Source of the DNA: Thermoanaerobacterales bacterium
Lineage (GTDB): Bacteria > Bacillota > Thermosediminibacteria > Thermosediminibacterales > Tepidanaerobacteraceae
Assembly: GCA_012840135.1 (NCBI GenBank)
Contig: DUMA01000026.1
Location: forward strand, 1 to 54,546
Length of the DNA: 54,546 nucleotides
Direction: 5' to 3'
In this document: positions 1 through 8,398 of the stretch, one piece after another
Layout: every line of letters starts with the position of its first letter
Position numbering within the stretch: the first letter of the stretch is position 1
Program-made: the position numbers and the translations under genes
Notes under the pieces: generated by a model
What the model saw: the letters and a program-made list of their open reading frames with translations, nothing else
The model's database searches: none
What the model was told of the DNA's origin: nothing

Positions 1-41
1 CTGCCGGGAATAAAAATATATATATTGTTTAAAAAATGTGT

Positions 42-116
42 TCCTCGATAGCTCAGCGGTAGAGCATCCGGCTGTTAACCGGAGGGTCGTAGGTTCGAAT
101 CCTACTCGGGGAGCCA
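42..116 (+). tRNA. tRNA-Asn (anticodon GTT)
   Basis: A full cloverleaf can be drawn. The 7-bp acceptor stem pairs TCCTCGA with TCGGGGA, with one G-T pair. The D-arm carries AGCTCAGCGGTAGAGC, the anticodon loop reads CTGTTAA with GTT at 74-76, and the T-arm carries GGTTCGAATCC. CCA is encoded at 114-116. The next gene starts 33 bases later. Confidence 0.97.
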
Positions 117-148
117 TTTTTATTTTATAGTATGAAAGGGAGAATGGT

Positions 149-1705
149 ATGAAACTTACATTTTACGGTGCTTGCAAAACAGTTACGGGTTCTTGTTACC
201 TTGTAGAGACTGAAGATACAAAATTGTTGATAGATTGCGGAATGTATCAGGGACCAAAAGAACTAAGAGAAAGAAACTATGGTGATTTTTTATTTAACCC
301 TGCCGAAATAGATTATGTTATTCTTACACATGCACACATAGATCACAGCGGTCTGCTACCAAAGCTTATGAAAAAAGGATTTAAAGGGCACATAATTACC
401 ACTAAGGCTACAATGGACCTATGTTCGATAATGTTACCGGATAGTGGTCATATACAAGAACTTGAAATTGAACGAAAAAATAGAAAGCTATTAAGAGCCG
501 GAAAACAATTATTAGAACCTATATATGACCACCTGGATGCGGGCAAGGTGATGTTACAGTTTAAAGGATTGGATTATGAGCTTATTACAGAACTGTCGCC
601 TACGGTATCGATAAGATTGCAGGATGCTGGACATATACTGGGATCTGCCATTGTTGAAATGTGGATAAAGCAGGATGAAGAGAGAATCAAGATTGTTTTT
701 TCAGGAGATCTGGGAAACTACAATCAACCGATCATAAAAGATCCAACAAATATTGAGGATGCGGATTATCTTATAATGGAATCAACTTACGGAAACAGAA
801 TACACGAAAATATAGGAGATAAAGAAGAAATATTGTTGAAAATTATTGAAGAAACTTTTGAGAGAGGTGGAAATCTCATCATTCCTGCCTTTGCTGTTGA
901 AAGGACACAGGATATTTTATATTATCTAGGTATTCTGGAACAAGAGGGAAGATTGCCGGATTGTGATATATATGTTGACAGCCCTCTGGCAATATCAGCC
1001 AGCGAAATATTTGAAAAAAGTGTGCAGTATTATGATGAAGAAACAAAAAAAACATACGAAACATCAGGGCAATCACCGATAATATTAAGAAAGCTCAAAA
1101 TGGCCAGAACGCAGGAAGAGTCGACGAGATTAAATGAAGTCAAAGGACGGACCATAATAATTTCGGCAAGCGGCATGTGTGAGGCAGGAAGGATAAAACA
1201 TCATTTAAAACACAACCTCTGGAGACCAGAGTGTTCTGTATTGTTCGTAGGATTTCAGGCGGAAGGCACCCTTGGTAGACAGATAATAGACGGTCAAAAA
1301 ATCGTGAGAATACACGGAGAGGAAATTGCTGTAAAAGCAAAAATATATAATGTTGAAGGATTTTCCGCTCATGCCGACCAATCGGCTTTATTAAAATGGG
1401 TTGGTTCCTTTAAAAAGCTTCCACGGAAAGTTTTCCTAGTTCATGGTGAGATTGAAGCTATAGAAAAACTAAAGGAACTGCTTGAAAAAAAATTCAGCAT
1501 TGATGTAATTGTTCCTGAGTGGCAGCAGAGTTTCGAACTGACAGCATATGAACAGATGCCCGTTCCTGGAAAGTTGACTGACAGAGATCTGGAGTTACTG
1601 TATAATGCAGTTTTAAATAAACTAAATCAGGTATACAAATCCGTGGAAAAGAATAATCTCGAATTGGTTTATAATAAACTTAAGAATATTGAAAAAGCAA
1701 TATAG
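149..1705 (+). CDS. Beta-CASP metallo-beta-lactamase-fold ribonuclease (Ysh1/RNase J-like superfamily)
   Basis: 518 residues. The metal-binding motif HAHIDH is at 61-66, and a second histidine lies in DAGHILGSA near residue 160. The beta-CASP part follows in the middle, and the RMMBL motif (EGFSAHADQ) lies near residue 405. This order is that of the MBL-fold/beta-CASP/RMMBL nucleases, which cut RNA with two zinc ions. About 60 residues beyond the usual length form a charged, helical C-terminal tail ending in repeated LxxVYNKLKN-like segments. The start ATG has a GGGAGAA SD. The gene is cytoplasmic and monocistronic between tRNA-Asn and a terminator. The family is clear, but the true substrate is not visible. 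Confidence 0.88.
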   Translation: MKLTFYGACKTVTGSCYLVETEDTKLLIDCGMYQGPKELRERNYGDFLFNPAEIDYVILTHAHIDHSGLLPKLMKKGFKGHIITTKATMDLCSIMLPDSGHIQELEIERKNRKLLRAGKQLLEPIYDHLDAGKVMLQFKGLDYELITELSPTVSIRLQDAGHILGSAIVEMWIKQDEERIKIVFSGDLGNYNQPIIKDPTNIEDADYLIMESTYGNRIHENIGDKEEILLKIIEETFERGGNLIIPAFAVERTQDILYYLGILEQEGRLPDCDIYVDSPLAISASEIFEKSVQYYDEETKKTYETSGQSPIILRKLKMARTQEESTRLNEVKGRTIIISASGMCEAGRIKHHLKHNLWRPECSVLFVGFQAEGTLGRQIIDGQKIVRIHGEEIAVKAKIYNVEGFSAHADQSALLKWVGSFKKLPRKVFLVHGEIEAIEKLKELLEKKFSIDVIVPEWQQSFELTAYEQMPVPGKLTDRDLELLYNAVLNKLNQVYKSVEKNNLELVYNKLKNIEKAI

Positions 1706-1713
1706 GTTTTATA

Positions 1714-1736
1714 GGGAGCCTTTGGCTCTTTTTTTA
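1714..1736 (+). terminator. Rho-independent terminator after the beta-CASP gene
   Basis: GAGCC (1716-1720) and GGCTC (1724-1728) form a short hairpin, followed directly by a run of eight T. Confidence 0.8.
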
Positions 1737-1856
1737 TTTCTTCTAGTTGTCCTATCCCATCAATTGTATAAGACTGATTGCCCTGTCAAATATATATAAT
1801 ATATATTGAATAAAGTACGTCAAATTAAACCCAGTATAAATTTTGAAGGTGATAGC

Positions 1857-3023
1857 TTGAAATATGATGCTGTTATCGCTGGTGCCGGCCCTTCCGGAGC
1901 CTTTTGTTCATTGAAACTTGCACAAAAAGGTTTTAAGGTTCTTGTTTTGGACAAATGCCGTTTCCCAAGAGAAAAAGCATGCGGTGGTTTACTTTCACAA
2001 AAGACCATGAATATACTAGAAAATTATGTTTTAACTGGTGGTATGGATTTTAATAGTATAAATAGCATATGCTTGCGGGGAGACAGCAACGAAGAAATAT
2101 TCATGGAAACTAGAATACCATTAGGGATTGTCGTACAGCGAAAGGACTTTGACCAGTTTTTAATTAACAAAGCGGTTGAAGCCGGTGCAACATTTATAGA
2201 TAATTGCAGATTTGAAAACTATACATCGGAATCTGGGGGTTATAAGATTCAAACAACGAGAGGTGATTTTTATGCTGATTATCTGATAGGGGCTGATGGG
2301 TATTACAGTAATGTTGCAAAAGTATCAAATATCAGAAATAAATGGAACAGATGGGAACGGGGTCTTGCCATATCCGCACAGGTGCCGGATGAATATGTAA
2401 TAAGAAAAAGAGATAACACGGTAGAATTTTATTTTCCCGGTATCCTGGCCGGTATCGGGTGGTATTTTCCAGGAAAGGGCTATTATAATATCGGTGTTGG
2501 AGGAATTGCTATAGATAGCAAGAGAATAATCGATGCTTTCAAGCATTTGTTGGAACGGGAAGTAAAAAATAAAACAATTCTATCAAAACTAAAGCTTAAT
2601 TCAGCATTTTTGCCTGCAGGTGGACGTTTTAGAAAAATATCCGATGGGCGCATTTTTCTGCTTGGAGATGCAGCGGGTTTTGTAGACGCTTTTTCCGGGG
2701 AAGGTATTTATTACGCCTTAAGGAGCGCAGAGATACTTGCAGATGTAATAAATCAGAATAAAGATTTCAGAGAATATGCGAGAATGTGCTATAGCACTTT
2801 TCTTGATGAATTTAGATTGTCGGCTTTTTTGAGTATATTTTTTGGAAATAAAAAGAATGTATTTAAAAAAGGGCTGCAGTATAGGTTTTTAAAAGCTTTA
2901 TACATGATTATGACGCAAACACCTGAAAGTATGTGCTATAAAAAAATATTATATTACCTTGCAACTAAAAGTTTCTCTTTTGACGTTCCTTTATTATGGT
3001 TAAGAAGGTTAATGCTAGGTTAA
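1857..3023 (+). CDS. FAD-dependent oxidoreductase, geranylgeranyl reductase family
   Basis: 388 residues from the TTG at 1857. That start follows an AAGGTGAT SD and puts the Rossmann motif GAGPSG about ten residues in, as is usual. The open frame runs up to a TTG at 1806, but no SD is seen there. Landmarks are the N-terminal FAD-binding GxGxxG, the CGG motif after PREKACGG, and the second FAD motif LLGDAAGFVDAFSGEGIYYAL. Family members reduce isoprenoid double bonds or oxidise related lipids. The actual substrate cannot be read from sequence, and no isoprenoid genes lie nearby. It probably acts at the membrane face. Confidence 0.82.
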   Translation: MKYDAVIAGAGPSGAFCSLKLAQKGFKVLVLDKCRFPREKACGGLLSQKTMNILENYVLTGGMDFNSINSICLRGDSNEEIFMETRIPLGIVVQRKDFDQFLINKAVEAGATFIDNCRFENYTSESGGYKIQTTRGDFYADYLIGADGYYSNVAKVSNIRNKWNRWERGLAISAQVPDEYVIRKRDNTVEFYFPGILAGIGWYFPGKGYYNIGVGGIAIDSKRIIDAFKHLLEREVKNKTILSKLKLNSAFLPAGGRFRKISDGRIFLLGDAAGFVDAFSGEGIYYALRSAEILADVINQNKDFREYARMCYSTFLDEFRLSAFLSIFFGNKKNVFKKGLQYRFLKALYMIMTQTPESMCYKKILYYLATKSFSFDVPLLWLRRLMLG

Positions 3024-3147
3024 AATGAAAAACAAACCATGATATTAAAATGACAAATAAGATAGTGTAAGAGTACGAACATGATAAATAGTAACATAAA
3101 AAAATTATTGTAAACAAAATATAAGAAGTTTTGATGAAATTAGCTTT

Positions 3148-3176
3148 TTGTTAATAAAAAAAGCCTGTGTTATAAT
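3148..3176 (+). promoter_or_regulatory. Sigma-A-type promoter for sleB
   Basis: TTGTTA (3148-3153), a 17-base spacer and TATAAT (3171-3176), about 45 bases before the SD. No convincing sigma-G motif was found here, although sleB homologues are often forespore genes. Confidence 0.6.
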
Positions 3177-3221
3177 CTTCGTAACTCTTCTTCGGTCTCT
3201 GAAACTAAAGGAGGGGAAACC

Positions 3222-3905
3222 ATGAGAAAAACTGTTGCAAAGGTTTTACTGATTGTTGTGTTGCTATCAACACTTACACCAGTTGCCATGGCTGCCAGCC
3301 TCGGAGATCGAACACTTATGATGGGCTCAGCGGGAGCGGATGTAGCCCAATTGCAGCAACAACTTAATACGTTGGGGTTTTGGGCAGGTTATATCGATGG
3401 GATTTTCGGACCTAAAACGGAAGCCGCCGTTAAAAAGTTTCAGAGTTCTAAAGGATTATGGGCTGATGGAATTGTAGGACCGCAGACTTTCAGAGCTTTG
3501 AATGTTAATTCTTCATATCGAGGAACCACAGGAAGGTTCTCTCAGAGAGACATTGACCTACTGGCAAGGCTGGTTTATGCCGAAGCCAGAGGCGAGCCGT
3601 ACACAGGTCAAGTAGCGGTGGCTGCTACGGTACTGAACAGACTGAAAGACCCAAGATTTCCAAAGACGATACCGGGAATAATTTTTCAAGTGGTGGATGG
3701 TTATTATCAATATAGTCCGGTAGAAAACGGTCAAATTTACCTGACACCCGATGAGACTGCAAGAAGAGCTGTTATGGATGCTATAGCTGGATTTGACCCT
3801 ACAGGAGGAGCCACAACGTTTTACAACCCCAGCAAAACAAATGATCAATGGGTAAGATCCAGGGCATATATAACTACAATTGGAAACCACGTTTTTTCAC
3901 AATAG
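3222..3905 (+). CDS. sleB: Spore cortex-lytic enzyme, SleB-like (PG-binding domain + cell wall hydrolase)
   Basis: 227 residues. A signal peptide (1-24, probable cut after VAMA) is followed by a peptidoglycan-binding domain (about 32-92, GYIDGIFGPKTEAAVKKFQ) and a hydrolase_2/SleB domain (about 112-226). The latter contains YAEARGEPYTGQ with candidate catalytic Glu121, and the family end motif near TTIGNHVF. Homologues are lytic transglycosylases that break spore cortex peptidoglycan during germination, after export into the spore integuments. No ypeB partner is adjacent. It has an AAAGGAGGGG SD, its own promoter and a terminator, so it is monocistronic. A vegetative wall hydrolase of the same fold is the alternative. 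Confidence 0.88.
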   Translation: MRKTVAKVLLIVVLLSTLTPVAMAASLGDRTLMMGSAGADVAQLQQQLNTLGFWAGYIDGIFGPKTEAAVKKFQSSKGLWADGIVGPQTFRALNVNSSYRGTTGRFSQRDIDLLARLVYAEARGEPYTGQVAVAATVLNRLKDPRFPKTIPGIIFQVVDGYYQYSPVENGQIYLTPDETARRAVMDAIAGFDPTGGATTFYNPSKTNDQWVRSRAYITTIGNHVFSQ

Positions 3906-3922
3906 AACTGGATAAGAATATG

Positions 3923-3972
3923 GTGGCATTAATTCCTTATATCATTTTGGGATTAATGCCACAACTTTTTAA
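3923..3972 (+). terminator. Terminator after sleB
   Basis: The arms GTGGCATTAAT (3923-3933) and ATTAATGCCAC (3952-3962) are perfect complements. A short T-rich stretch follows. Confidence 0.75.
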
Positions 3973-4020
3973 ACGGACTATATCCCATAAAAGCTGTGGG
4001 ATTTTACTTTCCGGCTGATC

Positions 4021-4049
4021 TTGACATATTTTATCAACATAATTAATAT
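4021..4049 (+). promoter_or_regulatory. Sigma-A-type promoter for the YigZ gene
   Basis: TTGACA (4021-4026), a 17-base spacer and TAATAT (4044-4049), then 48 bases to the start codon. Confidence 0.7.
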
Positions 4050-4097
4050 TTAAAGTATAAATCAATACTTTTTTATTTTTTTATAGAGGTTCATGTG

Positions 4098-4718
4098 ATG
4101 AACGATGAGTATTTTACAATAAAAGGACCGGCTCAGCATACCACTATAATTAAAAAATCAAAATTCATATCCAATGTGTTTCCTGTAGAAAGCCAAGATG
4201 AAGCTGAAAAATATATAGATTCTATACGCAAAAAATATTGGGATGCTACTCATAATGTTTATGCATTCAAAATTGGATTAAATGATGAAATACAAAGATT
4301 TAGCGATGATGGTGAACCTTCAGGAACGGCAGGTAAACCTGTTCTTGAGGTTATAAAATCAAAAGCATTGAAAAATGTTCTGGTAGTAGTTACACGTTAC
4401 TTTGGAGGAATTCTCCTGGGTGCTGGCGGCCTGATAAGGGCGTACAGTGAAAGTGCTGCCGGGGCTTTGAACGTGGCCGGAATAGTTAAAAAAATAAAAT
4501 ATGATATGTATGAAGTAAAAGTGGATTATAACCAACTGGGCAAGCTTCAATGGGAAATAAACCAGAAGGGTCTGATTATTAGCGACATCAGTTTTGGAGA
4601 AGATGTTTTAATGAGAGTATGCGTTCCGGTAAATTCCTCACTTAATTTTATGGAATTTATCTTGAACATAACTTCAGGTTCTGCGAATATTAAATGGTTA
4701 GATCAAAGCTATTTGTGA
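4098..4718 (+). CDS. YigZ/IMPACT family protein
   Basis: 206 residues from the ATG at 4098. A GTG one codon earlier is also open, but the AGAGG SD suits the ATG. The N-terminal UPF0029/IMPACT domain (about 10-125) carries the family strings RFSDDGEPSGTAGKP and TRYFGGILLGAGGLIRAYS. A smaller C-terminal domain (about 135-200) is of the DUF1949 type. The IMPACT/YigZ family is linked to translation control in eukaryotes and is of unclear role in bacteria. It is a cytoplasmic protein with its own promoter. Confidence 0.88.
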   Translation: MNDEYFTIKGPAQHTTIIKKSKFISNVFPVESQDEAEKYIDSIRKKYWDATHNVYAFKIGLNDEIQRFSDDGEPSGTAGKPVLEVIKSKALKNVLVVVTRYFGGILLGAGGLIRAYSESAAGALNVAGIVKKIKYDMYEVKVDYNQLGKLQWEINQKGLIISDISFGEDVLMRVCVPVNSSLNFMEFILNITSGSANIKWLDQSYL

Positions 4719-4803
4719 AGGTCCTTTTCAACAATCACATTTTATGCTAAAATAATTGAGGATTTTTTATGAATAGATAATGGGAAAAGGGGGGAGGAAA
4801 CGC

Positions 4804-5541
4804 ATGTCAGGACATTCTAAATGGGCAAATATTAAACATAAAAAGGCAAAAATGGATGCTCAAAAAGGGAAGATATATACTAAGTTCAGTAAAATGATTA
4901 TTGTAGCTACTCGGGAAGGCGGTCCGGATCCCAACGCCAATTCCAGGTTAAAAGACATCATTGAAAAAGCCAAGGAAGCCAATATGCCCAATGAGAACAT
5001 TATGAGAGCTATTAAACGTGGCAGCGGAGAGCTTGGTGGAGCCGATTACGAAGAAATTATGTACGAAGGTTACGGCCCCGGAGGTGCAGCGATTCTGCTG
5101 GATGTCATGACAGACAACAGAAACAGGACAGCCGGGGAATTGAGACATATATTTGATAAACACGGCGGCAACCTAGGAGAAGCAGGCTGCGTGGCGTGGA
5201 TGTTTGACAAAAAAGGTTTGCTTATTATAGAAAAAGATGAAAAGATTGATGTTGACAATATTATGATGCTGGCCATTGATTCCGGGGCGGATGATGTGGA
5301 GGAACAGGAAGATTCTATTGAAATAACAACGAGTCCTGAACAGTATGAAACAGTAAAAAAAGCGTTGGAAGAAAACAATATAAAAATTTCATCCGCTGAA
5401 GTGACATTTTTGCCAAAGACGGTATTAAGGTTATCTGCTAAGGAAAGCGAGAGCATCAACCGGCTACTGGAAGCTCTTGAAGATCACGATGATGTCCAAA
5501 ATGTTTATACCAATTATGAGCCGGCTGACAGCGAGGAATAA
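4804..5541 (+). CDS. YebC/PmpR family DNA-binding regulator / translation factor
   Basis: 245 residues. The start is the ATG giving [16 protein letters not shown], the invariant family N-terminus, preceded by a GGGGGGAGGAAA SD; the longer open frame is not used. The acidic middle segment (about 155-185) and the three-domain length match YebC. The family was described as transcriptional regulators, sometimes of ruvABC, and more recently as ribosome-associated factors that help with proline-rich stretches. Its position just before the bofC-like gene and ruvCAB is the common Firmicute arrangement. Confidence 0.93.
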   Translation: MSGHSKWANIKHKKAKMDAQKGKIYTKFSKMIIVATREGGPDPNANSRLKDIIEKAKEANMPNENIMRAIKRGSGELGGADYEEIMYEGYGPGGAAILLDVMTDNRNRTAGELRHIFDKHGGNLGEAGCVAWMFDKKGLLIIEKDEKIDVDNIMMLAIDSGADDVEEQEDSIEITTSPEQYETVKKALEENNIKISSAEVTFLPKTVLRLSAKESESINRLLEALEDHDDVQNVYTNYEPADSEE

Positions 5542-5555
5542 AAAATAGATAATAT

Positions 5556-5586
5556 TGCATATTATTACAATAATTAGGGCATACTA
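5556..5586 (+). promoter_or_regulatory. Candidate sigma-G (forespore) promoter for the bofC-like gene
   Basis: TGCATA (5556-5561), an 18-base spacer and CATACTA (5580-5586). The -10 is identical to the sigma-G consensus known from Bacillus, and the -35 differs from TGAATA at one base. It sits 33 bases before the start codon of a BofC-like protein. Confidence 0.55.
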
Positions 5587-5619
5587 TTTTTCCGAAGAGT
5601 TAAATGAGGAGGAATAAGT

Positions 5620-6183
5620 ATGCCTAAAAAATTTTTTAGGTATTTAATATTCTTCATATTGTTCGTGACAGTAAGTTTCGGCTTCGGATATTTTAAAACA
5701 TTCCTCTCTTTGAGAGAACATCATATTGATATCAATAGGGCGGAGAATATCGACAACCATAATGTAAGTAATATACAGGAAATAAAATTAAATCCCGGAG
5801 CAAAAATGATTTATGTCACTCTTTATTCCGGATGCGGTCACGAGACCAGGCAGGAAAAAACTCTGGATAGCAGATTTGCAGGTTTTACAAAACAGCAGCT
5901 TGAAAAAGAAATGGGAGAATGGAACATAGAAAGTTTTACTCCGGATGAAGTAATATTAAAAAAACAGGTAAGTGGTATATGTGATGAGCATTACTATATT
6001 GGATTAAATGACGGTTATGTAACACTTTTTAGAGGTTTACCTGGAATACAATCAGAAGTAGTGGAAAGAACCGATATACTGGTAGAAACTTTGCGGGAAG
6101 AAGACCGTGCTATGCTTGAAAAGGGTATTATTATTAACAGCAGGGAAGAATTTTTGAATATACGGGAAGGTTTAACAAACTAA
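5620..6183 (+). CDS. BofC-like protein (BofC C-terminal domain)
   Basis: 187 residues. An N-terminal membrane anchor or signal (about 5-26) is followed by an extracytoplasmic region. That region contains SGCGHE and, later, SGICDEHYYIGLNDGYVTLFRG, which is the BofC C-terminal domain pattern. In Bacillus, BofC is a forespore-made protein that restrains SpoIVB, the signalling protease of the sigma-K checkpoint. The AGGAGGAAT SD is strong. Its place between yebC and ruvC and the sigma-G-like promoter upstream support the call. A pro-sigma-K gene near 48 kb shows that the checkpoint target exists in this genome. Confidence 0.72.
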   Translation: MPKKFFRYLIFFILFVTVSFGFGYFKTFLSLREHHIDINRAENIDNHNVSNIQEIKLNPGAKMIYVTLYSGCGHETRQEKTLDSRFAGFTKQQLEKEMGEWNIESFTPDEVILKKQVSGICDEHYYIGLNDGYVTLFRGLPGIQSEVVERTDILVETLREEDRAMLEKGIIINSREEFLNIREGLTN

Positions 6184-6215
6184 TAAACAAATCTGTATTT
6201 TAGACAAAAAAAAGG

Positions 6216-6255
6216 AAATCACCCTTTAATGTAGAATAACATTAAAGGGTGATTT
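6216..6255 (+). promoter_or_regulatory. Perfect 17-bp hairpin abutting the ruvC start codon
   Basis: The arms 6216-6232 and 6239-6255 are exact reverse complements around a 6-base loop (AGAATA). The ATG of ruvC follows one base later. The only SD-like string, AAAGGGTGA, lies in the 3' arm and would be hidden when the RNA folds. Only four T follow on the + strand, so it is weak as a terminator in that direction. Read on the - strand it is followed by CC and eight T. Confidence 0.65.
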
Positions 6256-6256
6256 T

Positions 6257-6763
6257 ATGTTGATTATGGGGATAGACCCGGGCATAGCTATAAGTGGCTA
6301 TGGACTGATCTATCATGAAAATAATAACAATAAGGTAATCGAATATGGAGTTTTGAGGACAAATCCCGACATTTCTGTACCAAAGAGATTGGAGTACATA
6401 TTCAATGGATATATGGAATTGATACGAAAATATAATCCCGAAGCCATAGCGGTCGAAGAGCTTTTTTTTAATAAAAATGCCAAAACGATCATAACTGTGG
6501 GACAGGCCCGCGGAGCTGCTCTTCTGGCAGCTTCCCTTGAGGACATTGAAGTTTTCGAGTATACACCTTTACAAGTGAAACAAGCGGTTGTTGGTTACGG
6601 TAGGGCTGATAAGCCTCAGATACAAGAGATGACAAAAATGTTATTGAATTTAAAAGAGCTGCCGAAGCCTGATGATGCTGCCGATGCGCTGGCAGTGGCT
6701 TTGTGCCATATTTATTCTTTCAAACTGAAGAGTATAATTGACAATGGCAGAGAGAGGGCATGA
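6257..6763 (+). CDS. ruvC: Crossover junction endodeoxyribonuclease RuvC
   Basis: 168 residues. RuvC resolves Holliday junctions with RuvAB. The acidic active site is complete: Asp7 (GIDPG), Glu67 (VEELFF) and Asp139/140 with Asp143 (PDDAADAL). VGQARGAALLAA is the usual central motif. A second ATG at codon 4 is a possible start. It begins the ruvC-ruvA-ruvB-spoIID run; ruvA starts 1 base after its stop. The start codon sits right behind a perfect hairpin that holds its SD. Confidence 0.95.
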   Translation: MLIMGIDPGIAISGYGLIYHENNNNKVIEYGVLRTNPDISVPKRLEYIFNGYMELIRKYNPEAIAVEELFFNKNAKTIITVGQARGAALLAASLEDIEVFEYTPLQVKQAVVGYGRADKPQIQEMTKMLLNLKELPKPDDAADALAVALCHIYSFKLKSIIDNGRERA

Positions 6764-6764
6764 G

Positions 6765-7358
6765 ATGCTGGATTATATAAAAGGCACATTGATGGCCATA
6801 GAGCCAAACCAGGCTGTAATTGATACTGGAGGTTTGGGATATAAGCTGACTATTTCTCTCCATACTTACAACAGCATAAAATCCCAGATAAACAATCAAG
6901 TTAAGCTGTATACCCATCTTGTTTTAAAAGAAGATGCTATAGACCTGGTAGGTTTTTATGATACAGTAGAAAGACAGGCTTTTATTCTTTTGACAAGAGT
7001 GCCGGGAATTGGTCTTAAGGTGGGTATATCCATTCTGTCTTTACTGGATGTTGCTGCCTTGAAATCGGCTGTTCTATCGGATGATATAAAGACCCTTGAA
7101 GCAGTGCCTGGTATTGGAAAAAAAACGGCTCAAAAAATCATCATCGACCTGCGAGATCGCATTAAAGATTTGCCTATAGATACGCAAAAAAATGCTGATT
7201 TTAAAGTGCTTTATGAGGTAAGGCAAGCTCTGGAAACGTTGGGTTTTAACCCCAAAGAAATCCAAATAGCTTTAGAAAAGTATTCTGCAAGTGTTCCAAT
7301 AGATGAAAAAAATATGGAAGAGATCATTAAAAATACTCTAAAAATACTTTCCAGGTAA
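6765..7358 (+). CDS. ruvA: Holliday junction branch migration protein RuvA
   Basis: 197 residues from the ATG giving MLDYIKGTL, the typical RuvA start, with AGAGAGGG as SD overlapping the end of ruvC. It has an N-terminal OB domain, then helix-hairpin-helix motifs (TRVPGIGLKVGISIL near 78-92 and AVPGIGKKTAQKIIIDL near 112-130). The C-terminal domain III contacts RuvB. The tetramer binds four-way junctions and loads RuvB. Confidence 0.96.
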   Translation: MLDYIKGTLMAIEPNQAVIDTGGLGYKLTISLHTYNSIKSQINNQVKLYTHLVLKEDAIDLVGFYDTVERQAFILLTRVPGIGLKVGISILSLLDVAALKSAVLSDDIKTLEAVPGIGKKTAQKIIIDLRDRIKDLPIDTQKNADFKVLYEVRQALETLGFNPKEIQIALEKYSASVPIDEKNMEEIIKNTLKILSR

Positions 7359-7372
7359 AGGAATGATAACAG

Positions 7373-8380
7373 GTGACTGACAGGGTTGTATCTCCGGCTT
7401 TAAAAAGTGCTGAAGAATTAGAGTATGAAAGGGATTTGCGACCTTTAAGTTTTAATGAATATATTGGCCAGAGGCAAGTGAAAGAGAACCTTCAGATTTT
7501 CGTTAGGGCTGCTTTGATGAGGCAGGAAGCCCTGGATCACGTGCTTTTATATGGCCCGCCTGGGCTTGGAAAGACGACCCTTGCTTATATTATAGCACGC
7601 GAATTGGGAGTAAATATCAGGATTACTTCGGGGCCGGCCATAGAGCGTCCGGGCGATCTGGCTGCTATTCTTACCAATCTGGGTGAAAGGGATTTACTTT
7701 TTATTGATGAAATACATCGCCTGCATCCGAGCATAGAAGAGATTCTATATCCCGCAATGGAAGATTTTGCCTTGGACATCATGATAGGAAAGGGCCCTAG
7801 CGCCAGGTCCATGAGAATCAAACTGAGTCCCTTTACACTGGTAGGAGCTACTACCAAGGCAGGACAGCTTACTTCTCCTTTGAGGGATAGGTTTGGGGTA
7901 AACCTCAGACTCGAATTTTATAACAAAGAAGACCTTGTAAATATTTTAATGAGGTCGGCAAAAATCCTGAACGTGAAAATTGAAACTCAGGCAGCGGAGC
8001 GAATAGCAGTGTGTTCTAGAGGAACACCCAGGATTGCGAACAGACTATTGAAGCGCATAAGGGATTACGCTCAGGTAAAGGCCGACGGAGTGATCACATC
8101 TGCTGTAGCGGAGGAAGGTTTGGATCTTCTTGACATAGATGTACACGGCCTTGATCAGAACGATAGGAGATTACTTTTAACCATTATTGATAAGTTTAAC
8201 GGCGGTCCAGCAGGAATTGATTCAATAGCTGCGGCACTCAACGAGGAGGTTTCTACTATAGAAGATATCTATGAACCTTACCTTATTCAGCAGGGTTATA
8301 TTCTTAGAACCTCCAGGGGTAGAATGGTTTCTGATATGGCTTATGAGCATCTTGGGAGGACAAGATGTCAGAAATCATAG
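7373..8380 (+). CDS. ruvB: Holliday junction branch migration DNA helicase RuvB
   Basis: 335 residues from GTG. Walker [10 protein letters not shown] is at 61-69 and Walker B DEIH at 112-115. Sensor 1 follows in GATTKAG, with an arginine finger region near SPLRDRFG and a C-terminal winged helix that binds DNA (about 255-330). It is a hexameric AAA+ motor that drives branch migration with RuvA. An AAAGGA SD lies 10 bases upstream, 14 bases after ruvA. Length and motifs are standard. Confidence 0.97.
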   Translation: MTDRVVSPALKSAEELEYERDLRPLSFNEYIGQRQVKENLQIFVRAALMRQEALDHVLLYGPPGLGKTTLAYIIARELGVNIRITSGPAIERPGDLAAILTNLGERDLLFIDEIHRLHPSIEEILYPAMEDFALDIMIGKGPSARSMRIKLSPFTLVGATTKAGQLTSPLRDRFGVNLRLEFYNKEDLVNILMRSAKILNVKIETQAAERIAVCSRGTPRIANRLLKRIRDYAQVKADGVITSAVAEEGLDLLDIDVHGLDQNDRRLLLTIIDKFNGGPAGIDSIAAALNEEVSTIEDIYEPYLIQQGYILRTSRGRMVSDMAYEHLGRTRCQKS

Positions 8381-8398
8381 AGCATTTTCCGGGAGTTG

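Noticed and set aside
3975-3999. Short hairpin ATCCCA/TGGGAT after the sleB terminator
   Set aside because: Six base pairs with a large loop and no clear role; probably chance.
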